Below, one piece after another: positions 63,925-64,000 of a DNA stretch of 64,000 bases. Position 1 is the stretch's first letter. The number at the start of each line of letters is the position of its first letter. The translations under genes and the position numbers were made by a program. The notes below the pieces were generated by a model that searched no databases, had not been told where the DNA came from, and saw nothing but the letters and a program-made list of their open reading frames with translations. The stretch comes from Bedellia somnulentella (taxonomy: Eukaryota; Arthropoda; Insecta; Lepidoptera; Bedelliidae), in NCBI GenBank assembly GCA_963576735.1, contig OY755177.1, forward strand, positions 12,152,001 through 12,216,000, in the 5' to 3' direction.

Positions 63925-64000
63925 GCTGTGTAGTGTTAGCTTAGATTATCACTTTCCCATTTCTTCTTGTAGGTGTACGTAATGGGGACCCTTAGGTATT
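63925..64000 (+). mobile_element. Family B SINE-like element, cut by window end
   Basis: GCTGTGTAGTGTTAGCTTAG, ATTATCACTTTCCCATTTCT and GTAGGTGTACGTAATGGGGA. Confidence 0.8.

Overview
The window is insect nuclear DNA, most likely from a moth or butterfly. It is AT-rich, its genes have short exons and long GT-AG introns, and it is packed with LINEs, SINEs and Helitrons of lepidopteran type. There is no sign of bacterial organisation. By my reading of splice sites and protein similarity it holds three protein-coding genes, one tRNA gene and about sixty recognisable mobile-element copies or fragments.

Layout. (1) 499-10040, plus strand: allantoicase, seven exons visible, with the start-codon exon left of the window. 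(2) About 10.0-26.2 kb: no gene I can establish; SINE copies, LINE tails and unassigned AT-rich DNA. (3) 26212-61414, minus strand: one 17-exon gene of about 865 codons, spread over 35 kb. It encodes a conserved animal protein of unknown function, tentatively of the KIAA0825/DUF4495 kind. Its introns hold most of the mobile elements: a CR1-like LINE, an LTR retrotransposon fragment, a Jockey-like LINE, an unclassified LINE and three ~970-bp Helitrons. A tRNA-Gly(GCC) gene lies antisense in one intron. (4) 61491-61739, minus strand: the last exon of frataxin, whose stop codon is only 76 bp upstream of the start codon of the 17-exon gene. (5) 61.8-64 kb: repeats; the other frataxin exons were not found.

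Mobile elements. Three families recur throughout. 'Family B' is a ~240-bp SINE-like repeat ending in GCCGTGAGTATATGTATG. An unclassified LINE has a coding 3' end that finishes with the same tail and microsatellite. A tRNA-derived ~370-bp SINE ends in a TTATG-type tail. The shared tail suggests that the LINE mobilises family B.

The most informative structures are: a four-level nest at 41.6-46.1 kb whose Helitron boundary is confirmed by an empty-site copy at 63.6 kb; a short palindromic retroposon with 11-13 bp target duplications; a SINE whose head was inverted in place; a tandem triplication of part of an exon; a 3'-truncated LTR element inserted without loss or duplication in a LINE; and the tight frataxin/neighbour spacing with a GC splice donor. 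I found no defence system, CRISPR array or gene cluster. The allantoicase (purine breakdown) and frataxin (mitochondrial iron-sulphur assembly) genes show no functional link.
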